Of a stretch of DNA of 64,000 nt, positions 38,970 to 49,905 are shown piece after piece (positions within the stretch are counted from its first letter, which is position 1; each line of letters starts with the position of its first letter). The DNA comes from Ichthyophis bannanicus (taxonomy: Eukaryota; Chordata; Amphibia; Gymnophiona; Ichthyophiidae). Both the position numbers and the translations under genes were made by a program. Location of the stretch: positions 161,733,532 through 161,797,531 of the forward strand of contig CM066041.1 of the NCBI GenBank assembly GCA_033557465.1, written 5' to 3'. Under the pieces are notes generated by a model. The model searched no databases, was not told the DNA's origin, and saw only the letters and a program-made list of their open reading frames with translations.

Positions 38970-39065
38970 GTCTACTACTACTGATCATTTGTATAGCGCT
39001 ACAAAGTGTGCACAGCACTGTACAGACATTTGAGAGGGTTCCTGCTCATTGCAGCTTACCCTCTA
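38970..39065 (+). repeat. Dispersed repeat copy in P4HB intron 1
   Basis: ACTACTGATCATTTGTATAG, CGCTACAAAGTGTGCACAGC and the following GTACAG segment match the copy at about 36335-36430. Family not identified. Confidence 0.6.
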
Positions 39066-41109
39066 GTCAAGACAGACAGCACAACAGCTGACTGAGGACA
39101 AGGATATAGCTAAGGGAATGGTCAAATATGGCAGTGCTTCCGGATTGTTTTTCCTTTTTAATTTCCTAGCATATTTTGAGATTCCTTTGTCCTTGTCATA
39201 CATGGAACTATATCTTACATTTGTAGTTTTATAGGAAGATATATATGTATAATTTTCATGGTTATCTAAAGAGAGACTTTCCATATTGTGCTTAGAAAAA
39301 TACTCTAATGGCTATGGTGATTTTTGAGTAATATGCCTCCCAAAATGGATTGATCTATGCCAGCCCCCATCTTCCTTCTCCTGATCCTTTGTCCTGTTCT
39401 ACATATATGCGCCCTCCCCAAGTTTCTCTCATTTTACCTCCCCTATGTTGTGATTGTCCTCTTATTGGGGAGGAGGGGGTGGTTATGTCCCCGCCAGGAA
39501 GGCTACTTGGTCCATGTGGTAGTGGAGGGGGTGGTTTGTGAAGGTCCCTTGGTGATGAGATCTCACTGGAGGACGATAAGATCCCATGCAGTAGCTGGTT
39601 GGGAATGAGTGAGAGCTCTCCCAAAGAGAATCTGGGTCCCATGCAGCAGCCCGTCCATTTGGAGGAGAATCAAGCCTCTGTGCATCAGCCAGTCCATTAT
39701 GAGATCAGCTCCTAAAGTCCCCTCTGTGTGTCTCCACCCTTTATTTTGTCTTGTGTGACTCTGATCTTTACTATACAAAGTTGTAGTTCCTTTACTTTTC
39801 TGACCTTCCAAATTTGGTAAGTTGTAAATCGCCCTGATATTTTGAAGGTCACAGTATATCAAGTGTCAATGAAGTTCATTGGTGGGAATAAAGAACTAAG
39901 GAAAAAGAGAAAATTGAAGAAAAGTTAAAGCAAATAAAGCGAACAATAGATGGACACTGGTAAGGTGGCTAGCACATGCCCAGAGGCATCCTCTAGTCTT
40001 TCTGAGCTGTGGGGAGTAATTCTGCCCTTGCTGCTGTTGGATGAGGACACTCTGCAGCTAGCTTTTATTCTGCAGTCTGCTGAGAACCTTGTTACAAGTA
40101 AGTTCCTTCACTCTTACAAATATATCAATCCAATAGCTTTTATCATCAACTCAATCTTTCTAAGAATCTTTATAAAAAAAAATCTTCTGTAAGCACTTTC
40201 ACATAGTTGTACTTGAGAAAGCAGCTGTAAGATTGCAGTTCTTGGCATGTTAGCAGCTGGTATGCAGCATTTTGAAATGCTTTAATAGAGATTTTCTATC
40301 TTCAAAATCTTAAATCTCAGGTGCTCAGCACTATAGCCTAATTCACACCAACCAGCAGGTGCATTTTTTTTAAACTTATACAGTTGAGTAAAGGTAGTAA
40401 AATGTTTAAAGGAAACAGTATATCAGGATCTCATTGGACCACAACCTAATGGGGGGGGGGATAAAACAACCATAGCCGAAAACAGCACACCTCACTGGTA
40501 CACCTTATGGGTTAAAAAGGTGTGCTGAACTGCTTCTTAGATCTAAAAAGAAATAAAACTTCTCAGGGACATATAAAAAATTCATTACAGCACTTCCACT
40601 AAATATTTGCAGAAATACTTAAGGAAAAATGACATGCTTATCTCCATCTTCAGAGTCAGAGATCACCTTGGGTTGTTTGCAGGATTATTTTAGCAGGGGT
40701 GGTAAATGCTCCGGAGGACTCTGCCTCTTCTGCTGAGTGAGTCTTCCCTCAACTGAAATGGAAATGCAAAAGTCAGAACCTGAAATATCTGGTGGACTGG
40801 CATCATTTTCCCTCTGGGTAGACAGACCCTCCCCCCCCCCAAGGGTAAACCCTAACTTTCCCTTGCATTTTGTCATTGAGAAGAAAAATCAACTTATCTA
40901 AAATTAAGGAAACCGCCCAAGGAAACTCTTACTAGCATCTGATTATAGTACCATCTTTACTCCCCTTCTCTCCCCAGCAGTTGCTTTAACCTATTGACCC
41001 TTTTCATATCTTTGAGCCTAAAAGAACAAAGGAGCAGTCCTATTCATGTAGCTTATTCCAGTGATAAGAATACAGAACTGCTTATTGTTATAGGATCTAC
41101 TTATCTAGT

Positions 41110-41415
41110 ATTCCTTATCCCTCCAGTCCAGCCCTGCACTCTGGGTAGTGAACCTCCTCTAACAGCTTGGTGACTGAGCATGTCATCTTTTGATGACAGT
41201 GTACTAAGGCAGCTGGAGGATAGATCCAGAAGGCTGGACTCATTTAAGGGACAACTAAGGAGTGCTTAGGGCAGTGTTGTGGGGTTTTTTTTTCCCTGTT
41301 TGTTTTTTTGCCGACGAGTTCTTATTTTGGACAATCTGTTGAAGGCAGGATTAAAAAAAAAAAGGCTTGACTGGAGTTACGCAAAGAATGCCAATTAGGT
41401 AAGATCTAATTTCAC
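41110..41415 (+). mobile_element. DIRS-G, 306-bp internally deleted DIRS derivative in intron 1
   Basis: The left end (TTCCTTATCCCTCCAGTCCA, then CAGCTTGGTGACTGAGCATG) matches the left ITRs of DIRS-H and DIRS-J. The right end (GACTGGAGTTACGC, then TTAGGTAAGATCTAATTTCA) matches the right end of DIRS-J. No coding sequence, no ICR. It keeps both outer ends and could in principle be mobilised in trans. It contains an A-run and T-runs. Confidence 0.72.
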
Positions 41416-42114
41416 TTTGCTATTTGGGGATAGGAGCTATTACAGCTTTAAAATACTAGGCACATCTCCCTTTGCTCCTTTAATTGGTGAGACATTAAAC
41501 TAAAACTTCCTAGCATAGGAGCAACAGCAGAGCATTAATAATCTCTAGGGGTTATGCAGATGAAAGCATGCTGTTTGGCAATAAATACAGTGTTGGGCAC
41601 CACAGGGATTGGGGTAAGAGTAAGTGCTGTATAACCTAAGTTTGTTTTCTCCTAGGACCAAATTATACACAATGAGTTCATTAAAACACATTGTAAGTAC
41701 AGGAAAGCTATTAAGTAGCTAACTAGAGAATTAGTAGATTACTCTTGAATATTTCTTGATGTCGTACAGTAAAACTTTAATGATTGAATTTTCAGTTTTG
41801 GAATAAGCTGATTGGGAATGTGAGTAAAATGTCTGGGTCCCCAGTAGAGCTGAAAATAATGAATGAGGGGGGGGGGGATGATTACTAAGCCAAGAATGCA
41901 GGTGGCAGGTTTTTTTTACCATTTTAAAGTGGCTAATTCTGTGCCAGTTACTGCAGCCATGGCATTACATGCTCAGTTTAAACAAATTCTAGATTTCATG
42001 TTTCTAGGTGGCATAGACTTGACTTAGATGAACATTTTTGTTCTGCTATGGAATTGAATCCTTGAGTTGAAGGAAGACTGAACTGATGGTAGATCTAAAA
42101 AAGAAATGGCATTA

Positions 42115-42560
42115 GAAAAGGTACAGGTGACCAATCATAGAGGATGTAATGACTCTCCTGTGAGGAAAGGCAAAAGAGGTTAGGGCTCTTCAGCCTGGAG
42201 AACAGAGCTAAATAGAGAGATGTCTATCCATTTCACTCCACTCAGGATTTTATAGACATTTGATTTTACTCTTTCAAAAAAAAATCTGCAAATGGGATTT
42301 ACCATGAAGCTGCAAAGTAAGTATATTTAAAGCTTGAGTGAATATTTTTTTTTCTCTCAACATATTAATAGTCTTTGGAACTCATTGCTAGTAAATGTGG
42401 TAAAAACAGGTAGTGTAGCTGGGTTTAATGGTTTGGACAAATTCCTAGAGGAAAGGTCCAGAAACTGAGGTATAGCAAGAAAACCACTGCTTGCTCTTGG
42501 GGATAAATAGCATAGAAATCTGTCCACTTTAGGGATATACAAGCAGAAATGGATCCATAG
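42115..42560 (+). mobile_element. CR1-type 3' UTR remnant in P4HB intron 1
   Basis: AGGGCTCTTCAGCCTGGAGA, ACCATGAAGCTGCAAAG and TGGGTTTAATGGTTTGGACA follow the same order as the CR1-2 3' segment at 32850-33120. Noncoding, decayed, with an internal (A)n. Confidence 0.7.
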
Positions 42561-43114
42561 GGAAGGAGTACTTGCATCTACCGTCATATACAAAAATCTG
42601 TCATGATAAAACAAAGAATAAAATCAGTCAGTTTAAAAGATAAGTAGCTTTTTAATACACCTAATCCACCCTAATAACCTTTTTTTGGCATGTGCTTTTG
42701 TCAGATATCAGCTTCCACCTCATATCAGCATGATTGAATTGGGTGAGGTTGTGAAGTTCAAAGAACAGATGTTTCCAGCAACTGATAATTGAACCATGTG
42801 GGACTCTGTGTAAACTGTGCATCCTGCTGTTCATAGGATGTTTTCACTGCATCATCCAGCAGAGGGAGGCAATGTCAGGAACAGCTAGAAAGAGGCTGGT
42901 GACAAGCCATCTTTGAAGGGAAGCACTTGGCAGGTGGTGGCAAAGGTGTCAGTATAGCACATAATGCTTGGAAAAAAAGCCAAATTTGAACTTTAGAAAC
43001 CATTAATACTTGACTTATTTGCCATACTTCATCTGCCAGTTTTCTTAGCCAAATGAAGACAGTGCTTGAATGATGTCGTTTGTGGTGTTATACATACTAT
43101 TCATTCTTTTCCAG

Positions 43115-43321
43115 ATGCTCCTTGGTGTGGCCACTGCAAAGCTCTTGCCCCAGAATATGCAAAAGCTGCTGGTATGTTGAAGGCGGAGCAGTCTGAAATC
43201 AGACTGGCCAAGGTGGATGCCACAGAGGAGTCTGAGTTGGCACAAAAGTTTGGTGTTCGTGGTTACCCAACAATTAAATTATTCAAGAATGGAGACACCA
43301 CATCCCCAAAAGAGTATTCAG
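43115..43321 (+). CDS. P4HB: P4HB (PDIA1) exon 2
   Basis: 207 bp, phase 1 to phase 1. The T left over from exon 1 plus AT here encode Tyr, giving [24 protein letters not shown] is the redox-active dithiol of the first (a) thioredoxin domain. [16 protein letters not shown] and [14 protein letters not shown], with the cis-Pro loop, complete most of the domain. The exon ends after SPKEYS plus G, at donor GTAAGG (43322-43327). The next exon, which should begin with an Ala-completing CT and a Gly-Arg-Glu segment, was not found to the end of the window. Confidence 0.96.
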
Positions 43322-43725
43322 GTAAGGCATAAATATCCTTAAAGCAGAAGTACCTGGTAGATTATCCAAAATATCAATGTCTTGTCTCTACTTTTCTTGT
43401 ATGGATAGCTGCTAGCAGATAAGGGTTTCTGTCTACAATGTGCCAGCCACTGGCTCTATTCAGCTTTAGCTCTTCTGCTTTCCCTGCCACTGACCACCTT
43501 TGTGTGTCTAAGGTTATTTGGCAGCTATTAAAACAGTTCTCTAGCTTATATCAACTCGGGTTCCCTCTGGAACATGATACAAGTGTGCTGTTAAGCTGAC
43601 GGGGGGGGGGGTGTTCAGTGACTGGACCACCTGCTGGGGGGGGGTCAAACACTTCCTTTATGAGCAGAGATGGTCTGGGATATCTTCTTCCTAGGCATAC
43701 TCTTTTTCCTTATGAGCTTATGCAT
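43322..43725 (+). other. P4HB intron 2 start, no gene seen
   Basis: Unique noncoding intronic sequence with two G runs (about 43600-43610 and 43637-43645), up to the left end of DIRS-H. Confidence 0.6.
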
Positions 43726-43858
43726 TTCCTTATCGTTCTTCCAGTGCAGTCCTCTACGTCTGGGTTGTCAATCTCCTCCTGCAGCTTGGAGACTGGTATG
43801 TCAAACTAATGACATCACTGGATATAGCCTGCTGCACTCCGCCTTCCATCCCAGTGTT
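43726..43858 (+). repeat. DIRS-H left inverted terminal repeat
   Basis: Complement of 49523-49650. The first 45 bases are also complementary to the first half of the ICR at 49181. Confidence 0.85.
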
Positions 43859-44789
43859 ACCAGTCTCCACGCAGCAGGAGGACTTGACGAGCCTTGTAGC
43901 AGGGCTCTCTGGAAGAATGGATAAGGAGCTGTTTGTATAGTGGTAGATAGCACCCAAAACAAAATGTTAACCCTATCTCTTTAAAAAAAAAAAAAAAAAA
44001 AAAAAAGGATTGAGGCACCTCTGTTTGTTCCGGCTCTTTTGCTCCTTGCCTGGGCATGAGAAGTGTTTGGGGGTTCTGGCTCAGGAATTTCAAGTCTTCC
44101 CCCCTTGGAGCACGGAGGTCTCTCCCCCAGGACTTTCGGGGGAGCGCCCCTCTTGACCACGGCAGCATATCTCTGTCTGTCTGCCTAGCCATGGCTCACC
44201 TGTCAGCGCTGAAGCCGTCGGAACTTTCAAGCCGGTGCGGCAAACTCAATGCAGTTCCGCAGCTGCCCCGATAAAATCGGATCGAGCCGGTAAGCCTACT
44301 GTCGGCTTCGTCCGGTTTTTCTGCGGGGGAAAAATCTTCTTTTCAGGTAGGAGGGTTCCTGCGGTGTTTGGCACCTTTTTTGCCGGCGCGGTGTCTCTCG
44401 GCGGCCATTTTCTGAGCTGCGGGAGAGACCGCGTGTAGGAGTGCAGCCGGCCGTTGTGCTGCGGATGAGCAGTGCAGTCAGCTTCGGGGCCCTGTTTTCT
44501 TTTGTTTTTCCCTTCTTTACTTGATTTCTTGCGTTTCCTTTCTTTGTTGATTGATTTTAATTTTGGGGGGTCTCCTTCATCGCTACTTCCTCTTCCTTCA
44601 GTCTTCCCACAAGAAAGGGGGGGGGGGCTGGCTGGCAGGGATTTTTTCCTGGTACTGATAGTGTGTTAAAAAAAAAAAAAAAGAGGTCAGCAGAAGTCTC
44701 TCTTCAGATTATATACAAAAAAAAAAAAAAAAAAAAAAACAAAAGTGAGGACTTGCAGTTAGGCTCTGGGGCTTTGGCTCGTTGGCCTT

Positions 44790-46262
44790 ATGGCTGCCAG
44801 ACCCCAATGTCTTGTGTGTGGCACCAGAAGAGGGACGGTGGCGGATACTGGCGTTTGTCGGGGTTGTGCAACGCTATCATCCGCAGTGGAGCAGCAGATG
44901 GATCTGCAGGAGTCCACTGAAGCGCAGGGAGTGCCGGCTGATGGCCGGGCTGTGTCCCCGCGATCTGTGCCGCAGGGGGCCCCGGTGGAGGAGTTGCCGG
45001 GGTCTTCTGGGATCTCTCTACCCCTACCGTCGCCGGCCCTCAGTGAGTTTAGTCCGGAGTTTGTGCTGCTGATGCATCAGGCTTTTTGCCTAAAGCGACA
45101 AGGGGCAGCAGCGGGCCCTGCGTCACTAGCGTCGCCGCAGCTGGAGGCCACTGAAGATTTGGGTGAGGGTCCTTCGGCGACTAAGCGGGCGAGAACCAGG
45201 GACCCTGCGCTGGCTGAGGCGGATTGGCCTGAGGTCTCCGTCCTGGATTGGGATCCGGAAGAGGGTACCCAAGATCTCGAAGAAGGGGAGATTCCTGAAC
45301 CTGAAGATCAAGCTACGATAGTTAGGGTCTTTCGTAGAGAAGAGTTGGCAGCCTTGATCTCGGAGACATTGCAGATGTTGCATCTCGCACCGCAGGTAGC
45401 GGTGGAGGAGGAGCTGGAGGACCCGGTTATCCGGGCAGTCCGACAGACTCAGGTGGTGTTTCCAGTACACAAAGTGGTGGACAAAATGATTCAAGATGAG
45501 TGGGATAAGCCGGAAGCAGGACTGAGGGGCTTGCGGACCTTGAAGAGATTATATCCGTTAGCCGATAAGGATAAGGAGAGGTTCCGGTCTCCGAGGGTGG
45601 ATGCGGTGGTTTCGGCAGTTACAAAGAAGACCACCATTCCGGTGGAAGGCAATGCGGCCTTGAAGGATAATCAGGACCGTCAGGTGGACGGTTTGCTCAA
45701 ACAGGTTTTTGAGGCGGATTCTATGTCGCTGCAGGCGTCCATCTGTGGAGCCTGGGTGGCCAGAGCTGCCCTGCGATGGGCTCAACGGCTACGCCAGTCT
45801 CCTCATTTAGATCTCGAGGAGCTGAAAGAATTGGATCGCCTGGAATTAGGGGCGGCTTACTTGGCTGATCATTACGATTTGATCAGGGCGCTGGCTAATA
45901 GCACCACGTCCGCGGTAGCTGCCTGGCGTATACTATGGTTGAGGAATTGGGCGGCAGATGGTCTGTCGAAGTCCCGTCTTAGCAAGCTACCCTTTAGGGG
46001 CGGTTTGCTCTTTGGTGACGAGTTGGATAAGTTGGTGAAAGACCTGGGAGAATCCAAGGCGGGTCGTCTTCCGGAGGATAGACCGAAGCAGGCCAAGTCC
46101 AGCCAAGGCTTTCGCAGTCAGTTTCGAGATTTCCGGAGGTTTCGTTCCCCTCGATTCGGAGGTTTCCAGAGGGGTAGGTTTCCGTCTCGGGCCCAGGGCT
46201 TTCGGGGAGCGAATAGAGGTTTCGCTTCCATCCCTGCGAACGCTGCCCGTAAGTCACAATGA
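44790..46262 (+). CDS. DIRS-H gag, intact
   Basis: 490 codons from ATG 44790. The amino end has a shortened Cys module (CLVCGTRRG, CRGC) compared with C and E, which have a third Cys pair. A Pro/Ser/Glu-rich segment and an acidic run (DPEEGTQDLEEGEIPEPED) lead into the conserved core (VVDKMIQDEWDKPEAG, SAVTKKTTIPVEGNAALK, RALANSTTSAVAAW). The end is basic and Arg/Phe/Gly-rich (FRDFRRFRSPRFGGFQRG), an RGG-like RNA-binding tail. The longest uninterrupted gag in the window. Confidence 0.8.
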   Translation: MAARPQCLVCGTRRGTVADTGVCRGCATLSSAVEQQMDLQESTEAQGVPADGRAVSPRSVPQGAPVEELPGSSGISLPLPSPALSEFSPEFVLLMHQAFCLKRQGAAAGPASLASPQLEATEDLGEGPSATKRARTRDPALAEADWPEVSVLDWDPEEGTQDLEEGEIPEPEDQATIVRVFRREELAALISETLQMLHLAPQVAVEEELEDPVIRAVRQTQVVFPVHKVVDKMIQDEWDKPEAGLRGLRTLKRLYPLADKDKERFRSPRVDAVVSAVTKKTTIPVEGNAALKDNQDRQVDGLLKQVFEADSMSLQASICGAWVARAALRWAQRLRQSPHLDLEELKELDRLELGAAYLADHYDLIRALANSTTSAVAAWRILWLRNWAADGLSKSRLSKLPFRGGLLFGDELDKLVKDLGESKAGRLPEDRPKQAKSSQGFRSQFRDFRRFRSPRFGGFQRGRFPSRAQGFRGANRGFASIPANAARKSQ

Positions 46263-46340
46263 AACGCGGCGGAGCCTCCCATAGGCAGATGACTTCGGGA
46301 GTTTCTTTCCGCTTGGACCCACATCACCTCTGACCAGTGG

Positions 46341-48143
46341 GTGCTCGAGATCGTTCAGCACGGCTATGCACTGGAATTTTCGAAACCCGTGTTGGATTCG
46401 TTTGTCCTGTCGCCTTGCCGAGGTCCACAGAAAACGGCAGCGATTCGCGGAACCTTGGAGCATCTGCTTCAATTGGGGGCCGTGATGGAGGTGCCCAAAG
46501 CCGAGTACGGCTTGGGTCGATACTCGATTTATTTCGTTGTGCCAAAGAAAGGCGGCACATGGCGACCTATCCTAGATCTGAAGGCCGTGAACCGTTGCTT
46601 GCGTGTTCCGCATTTCCGGATGGAGACTCTCCGGTCGGTTATAGTGGCGGTGCGTCAAGGAGAGTTCTTGACTTCTCTGGACCTTCCGGAGGCGTATTTG
46701 CACGTTCCCATCTGTTTCGAGCATCAGAGGTTTGTGCGGTTCGCTTTTCCTTGGGGGCACTATCAGTTCCAGGCATTGCCTTTCGGGTTGGCCACGGCGC
46801 CGCAAACCTTCACCAAGATCATGGTGGTGGTGGTGGCGGCGGCGTTGTGCAGAGAAGGCATTCTCGTTCACCCGTATCTCGACGATTGGTTGATCAGGGC
46901 CAAGTCCGAGGAAGAGTCTTCAGGTAACAGACAGGGTAGTGAACTTTTTGCAGAGTCTCGGTTGGGTGGTCAACCCGGCAAAAAGTCAGTTGAAGCCAAC
47001 CCAGGTCCTCGAATACCTCGGGGTTCGGTTCGACACCCAGAGAGGGCAAGTGTTTCTGCCACACAAGTGGGCCGAAGGGTTGTGAACCCTAGTCAGTTTC
47101 GGTCGGTGTGTGTGCGGTCAGCGTGGGACTATCTCAGAGTCCTAGGCACAATGGCGGCCACGTTGGAGGCGGTGCCATGGTGGGCCAAGGTCCATATGCG
47201 GCCTCTACAACGGGCGCTGCTTTGCCGGTGGTCGCATCAGACCGATTCCTTGAGCAAGCGGCTCCCTTGTCCGCTCGCCGCCCGGCGCTCCCTTCGTTGG
47301 TGGTTGGTCAGGTCGTCACTGGCAGCGGGCATGCCGCTGGAGCAGCCGTTATGGGTACCGTTGTTGACGGATGCCAGTCTAGCGGGCTGGGGAGCTCACT
47401 GCGAGAGTCAGTTTGCGCAGGGGCTTTGGTCTCTGCTGGAAGTATCATGGTCGATCAACCGTCTGGAGCTGAGAGCGGTGTTCCTGGCACTTCAGATGTT
47501 CGAAGTCCTACTCCGCGGCAGGCCCGTAAGGGTGCTCTCCGACAACTCAGCGACGGTGGCGTACATCAACCGCCAGGGTGGCACGGGAAGTGCCGCTGCG
47601 GAGGCAGATGAGTTGTTCGCCTGGGTAGAACTTCGGTTACCAGCGATCTCGGCGGCGCACATTGCCGGAAAGGACAATGTCACCGCGGACTTTCTCAGCA
47701 GGGTGCACGTGGATGCAGGGGAGTGGGAGCTGCATCCTGACGTCTTCGTGCAGATAGTAGAGCGTTGGGGTCCTCCTGTGATGGATCTCATGGCGACCTT
47801 TCGGTCAGCAAAAGTCGCCCGGTTCTTCAGCAGAAGGCGCGAGCGGATGTCCAAGGGCATAGACGCGCTGTTGTGCCTGTGGCCGACAGGTCTTCTGTAT
47901 GTCTTTCCCCCATGGGCTTTGATCGGCAGAGTGGTGCAAAAGATCGGAGCGCACAAGGGGAAAGTTCTGTTGGTAGCGCCCGACTGGCCGAGGCGGCCTT
48001 GGTATGCGGATCTGGTGCGCCTGTTGGAGGGCGTGCCCTGGAGGCTACTGCAGCGGGCGGATCTGTTGCAACAGGGACCGCTGTTCATGCCGCAGGTGGA
48101 TCGATTCTCGCTTACGATATGGCCATTGAGAGGGCTAAACTGA
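46341..48143 (+). pseudogene. DIRS-H RT / RNase H / methyltransferase-like ORF with compensating frameshifts
   Basis: Open for 600 codons. RT: FVVPKKGGTWRPILDLKAVN, SLDLPEAYLHVPI, ALPFGLATAPQTFTKIM and HPYLDDWLIRAK with YLDD intact. From about 46920 to 47095 the frame is wrong: the true peptide (GWVVNPAKSQLKPTQVLEYL) is in another frame, so two opposite shifts bracket about 175 nt. RNase H follows: LLTDASLAGWGAHC, INRLELRAVFLAL, LSDNSATVAYINRQGGTGS, KDNVTADFLSR. Then VMDLMATFRSAK and LLVAPDWPRRPW. The garbled RT thumb/connection makes activity unlikely. Confidence 0.82.
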
Positions 48144-49163
48144 AAAAAGGCTATACGTCGGCAGTTGTGGCAACCTTGCTTAGGGCGCGGAAGCATTCGA
48201 CATCCTTGGCGTATGTGCGCGTGTGGCGTATCTTTGAGGATTGGTGTTCTCGACGTCTGGTCCGAGCTCTCACTGTGTCCATTCCGGTGGTCTTGGAGTT
48301 TTTGCAGGATGGTTTTGATAAGTCTGGCCGCTAGTTCCTTGCGCGTCCAGTTGGCGGCCCTGGCCTGCTATAGGGGTAAGGTCAAAGGGGTGCCTTTAGG
48401 GACGCATCCTGATGTAGTTCGTTTCTTGAAGGCGGTCACTAGGTTGCGGCCGGCGCGTAGGGTGTACATGCCGCCGTGGGACCTCAATCTCGTCCTCGCG
48501 GCTTTGGTTAAGTCACCCTTTGCGCCGGGCATCCCTTAAGGATTTGACGTTGAAGATGGTGTTTCTGGTGGCCATTTGTTCGGCTAGAAGGATTTCCGAG
48601 TTGCAGGCGTTATCATGCCGGGAACCTTTCTTATCTTTTTCGCGGGAGAAGGTGGTTCTCCGTCTGGTGCCGTCCTTTTTGCCTAAGGTGGTTTCCCCTT
48701 TTCATTTGAATCAGGCGGTTTGTTTGCCCATTCTTGGAACTCTGGAGAGCGGCGGTTCGGATCGCAATCTTCATCTTTTGGATGTACGGAGGGTCTTACG
48801 TCAATATTTAAGGATAACTGAGTCCTTCCGTAAGTCGGATCGGTTATTCTGTTCGGCAGAGCGTGCAAAGGGGAGGCAGCGGCGAAGGCTTCCATCGCTC
48901 GGTGGGTAAAGGAAGCGATTGCCTCTGCTTATTTGATTCAGGGTCGAGTGGTGCCTGTCGGATTACGGGCCCATTCCACAAGAGCGCAGGCGTGTTCCTG
49001 GGCGGAACACGGTTTGGTTCCGCCGGGTGACATTTGTAGAGCGGCGACATGGTTGTCGTTACATACTTTCAGCAAGCATTACAGACTTGATGTCGCAGCG
49101 GTGGCCGATGCTCGTTTTGGGTCGGCAGTTTTGTCTGCTGGCTGGAAGGGTCCCTCACAATGA
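47765..49163 (+). pseudogene. DIRS-H tyrosine recombinase remnant
   Basis: Starts inside the RT ORF in another frame (47765-48334: KHSTSLAYVRVWRIFEDWCS). It shifts to 48165-48539 (HPDVVRFLKAVTRLRPARR), then 48520-48909 (AICSARRISELQALSCREP, PFHLNQAVCLPI) and 48933-49163 (LRAHSTRAQACSWAEH, DICRAATWLSLHTFSKHYRL). First Arg, HxxR and Tyr are all present, but three frame breaks separate them. Confidence 0.82.
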
Positions 49164-49180
49164 TTACTGCTCTGGTACAT

Positions 49181-49277
49181 CCCAGACGTAGAGGACTGCA
49201 CTGGAGGAACGATAAGGAAATCATAATTACACTTACCTGGTAATTGTAGTTCCTTGAGTGACGACAGTGCAGTCCTC
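49181..49277 (+). repeat. DIRS-H internal complementary region
   Basis: CCCAGACGTAGAGGACTGCA and on complements the left end. From ATAATTACACTTACCTGG the sequence complements the right end. Confidence 0.86.
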
Positions 49278-49522
49278 ATTCCCGCCCAGAGATTTCTAGG
49301 AGGTTCCAGCCATGGTAAGAGGCAGGAGAAAGCTACAGGTGAGCTCAGTTTTCTTTCTCTTGGTTGAGGTATTCACTTTCTCTATGGCAAGGCAAGGGGT
49401 AAGAAAGCCTGATCGGAGGGGGTGGATGTTTAGGAGTTTAGTTATTTTGGTTTCCTCTATTTGCAATGTTGGTAGTTGGCTACTTATTTGTTGCTCCTGT
49501 GAGTCTGCTTTGTTAATAGTTC

Positions 49523-49685
49523 ACACTGGGATGGAAGGCGGAGTGCAGCAGGCTATATCCAGTGATGTCATTAGTTTGACATACCAGTCTCCAAGCTGCA
49601 GGAGGAGATTGACAACCCAGACGTAGAGGACTGCACTGTCGTCACTCAAGGAACTACAATTACCAGGTAAGTGTAATTATGATTT
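49523..49685 (+). repeat. DIRS-H right inverted terminal repeat
   Basis: Complement of the left ITR plus the right-only end. GTAAGT at 49667-49672 in CAGGTAAGTG is a strong 5' splice-site match. Confidence 0.85.
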
Positions 49686-49689
49686 GAGT

Positions 49690-49905
49690 CTCCTCTTAAG
49701 TGCCATCAAGTCCATGCTGACTCCTGGCAACCCACAGTGCCTGGGGTTTCTTGGCAGCTATGACTGGAAGTAGAATGCCAGTCCTTTTCTTCCAAGGCAG
49801 TGGAGGGTAAAGTGCCTTGCTCAAGGTCACAAGGAGTGCCAGTGGGAATCTAACCCAGATCTCTTGGGTACTAGGCTGTTGCCCTAACAATAAGTTTACT
49901 CCTCT
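49690..49905 (-). mobile_element. SINE-like repeat (CORE/tRNA type), minus strand
   Basis: On the minus strand, GGAGTAAACTTATTGTTAGG and GGGTTAGATTCCCACTGG resemble degenerate A- and B-box regions, followed by a CORE-like TTGAGCAAGGCACTTTACCC. Abuts the right end of DIRS-H. Confidence 0.55.

Larger units (their letters stand above)
38077..43114 (+). other. P4HB: P4HB intron 1
   Basis: 5.0 kb bounded by GTAAGT at 38077 and a polypyrimidine stretch plus CCAG at 43111-43114. GGGGCGGGGC at 38171-38180 is a GC-box in the CpG-rich start. It contains repeats at 38970-39065, 41110-41415 and 42115-42560. The rest (38250-38960, 39070-41100, 41420-42100, 42570-43100) shows no gene. Confidence 0.85.
43726..49685 (+). 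mobile_element. DIRS-H, near full-length DIRS in P4HB intron 2
   Basis: 5.96 kb, same strand as P4HB. Left ITR 43726-43858, gag 44790-46262, RT/RNase H/methyltransferase-like 46341-48143, recombinase about 47765-49163 (broken), ICR 49181-49277, right ITR 49523-49685. The left end begins TTTCCTTATCGTTCTTCCAG; the right end finishes CCAGGTAAGTGTAATTATGA. It defines a subfamily with J and G, different from B and from C/E/I. No target duplication is apparent. Confidence 0.9.

Noticed and set aside
39350..40200. Host exons in P4HB intron 1
   Set aside because: Short open frames (about 60-100 codons) on both strands lack similarity, splice context or codon pattern.
47492..48196. 234-codon minus-strand open frame
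   Set aside because: Exact antisense of the DIRS-H RNase H/methyltransferase-like coding; no domain of its own.
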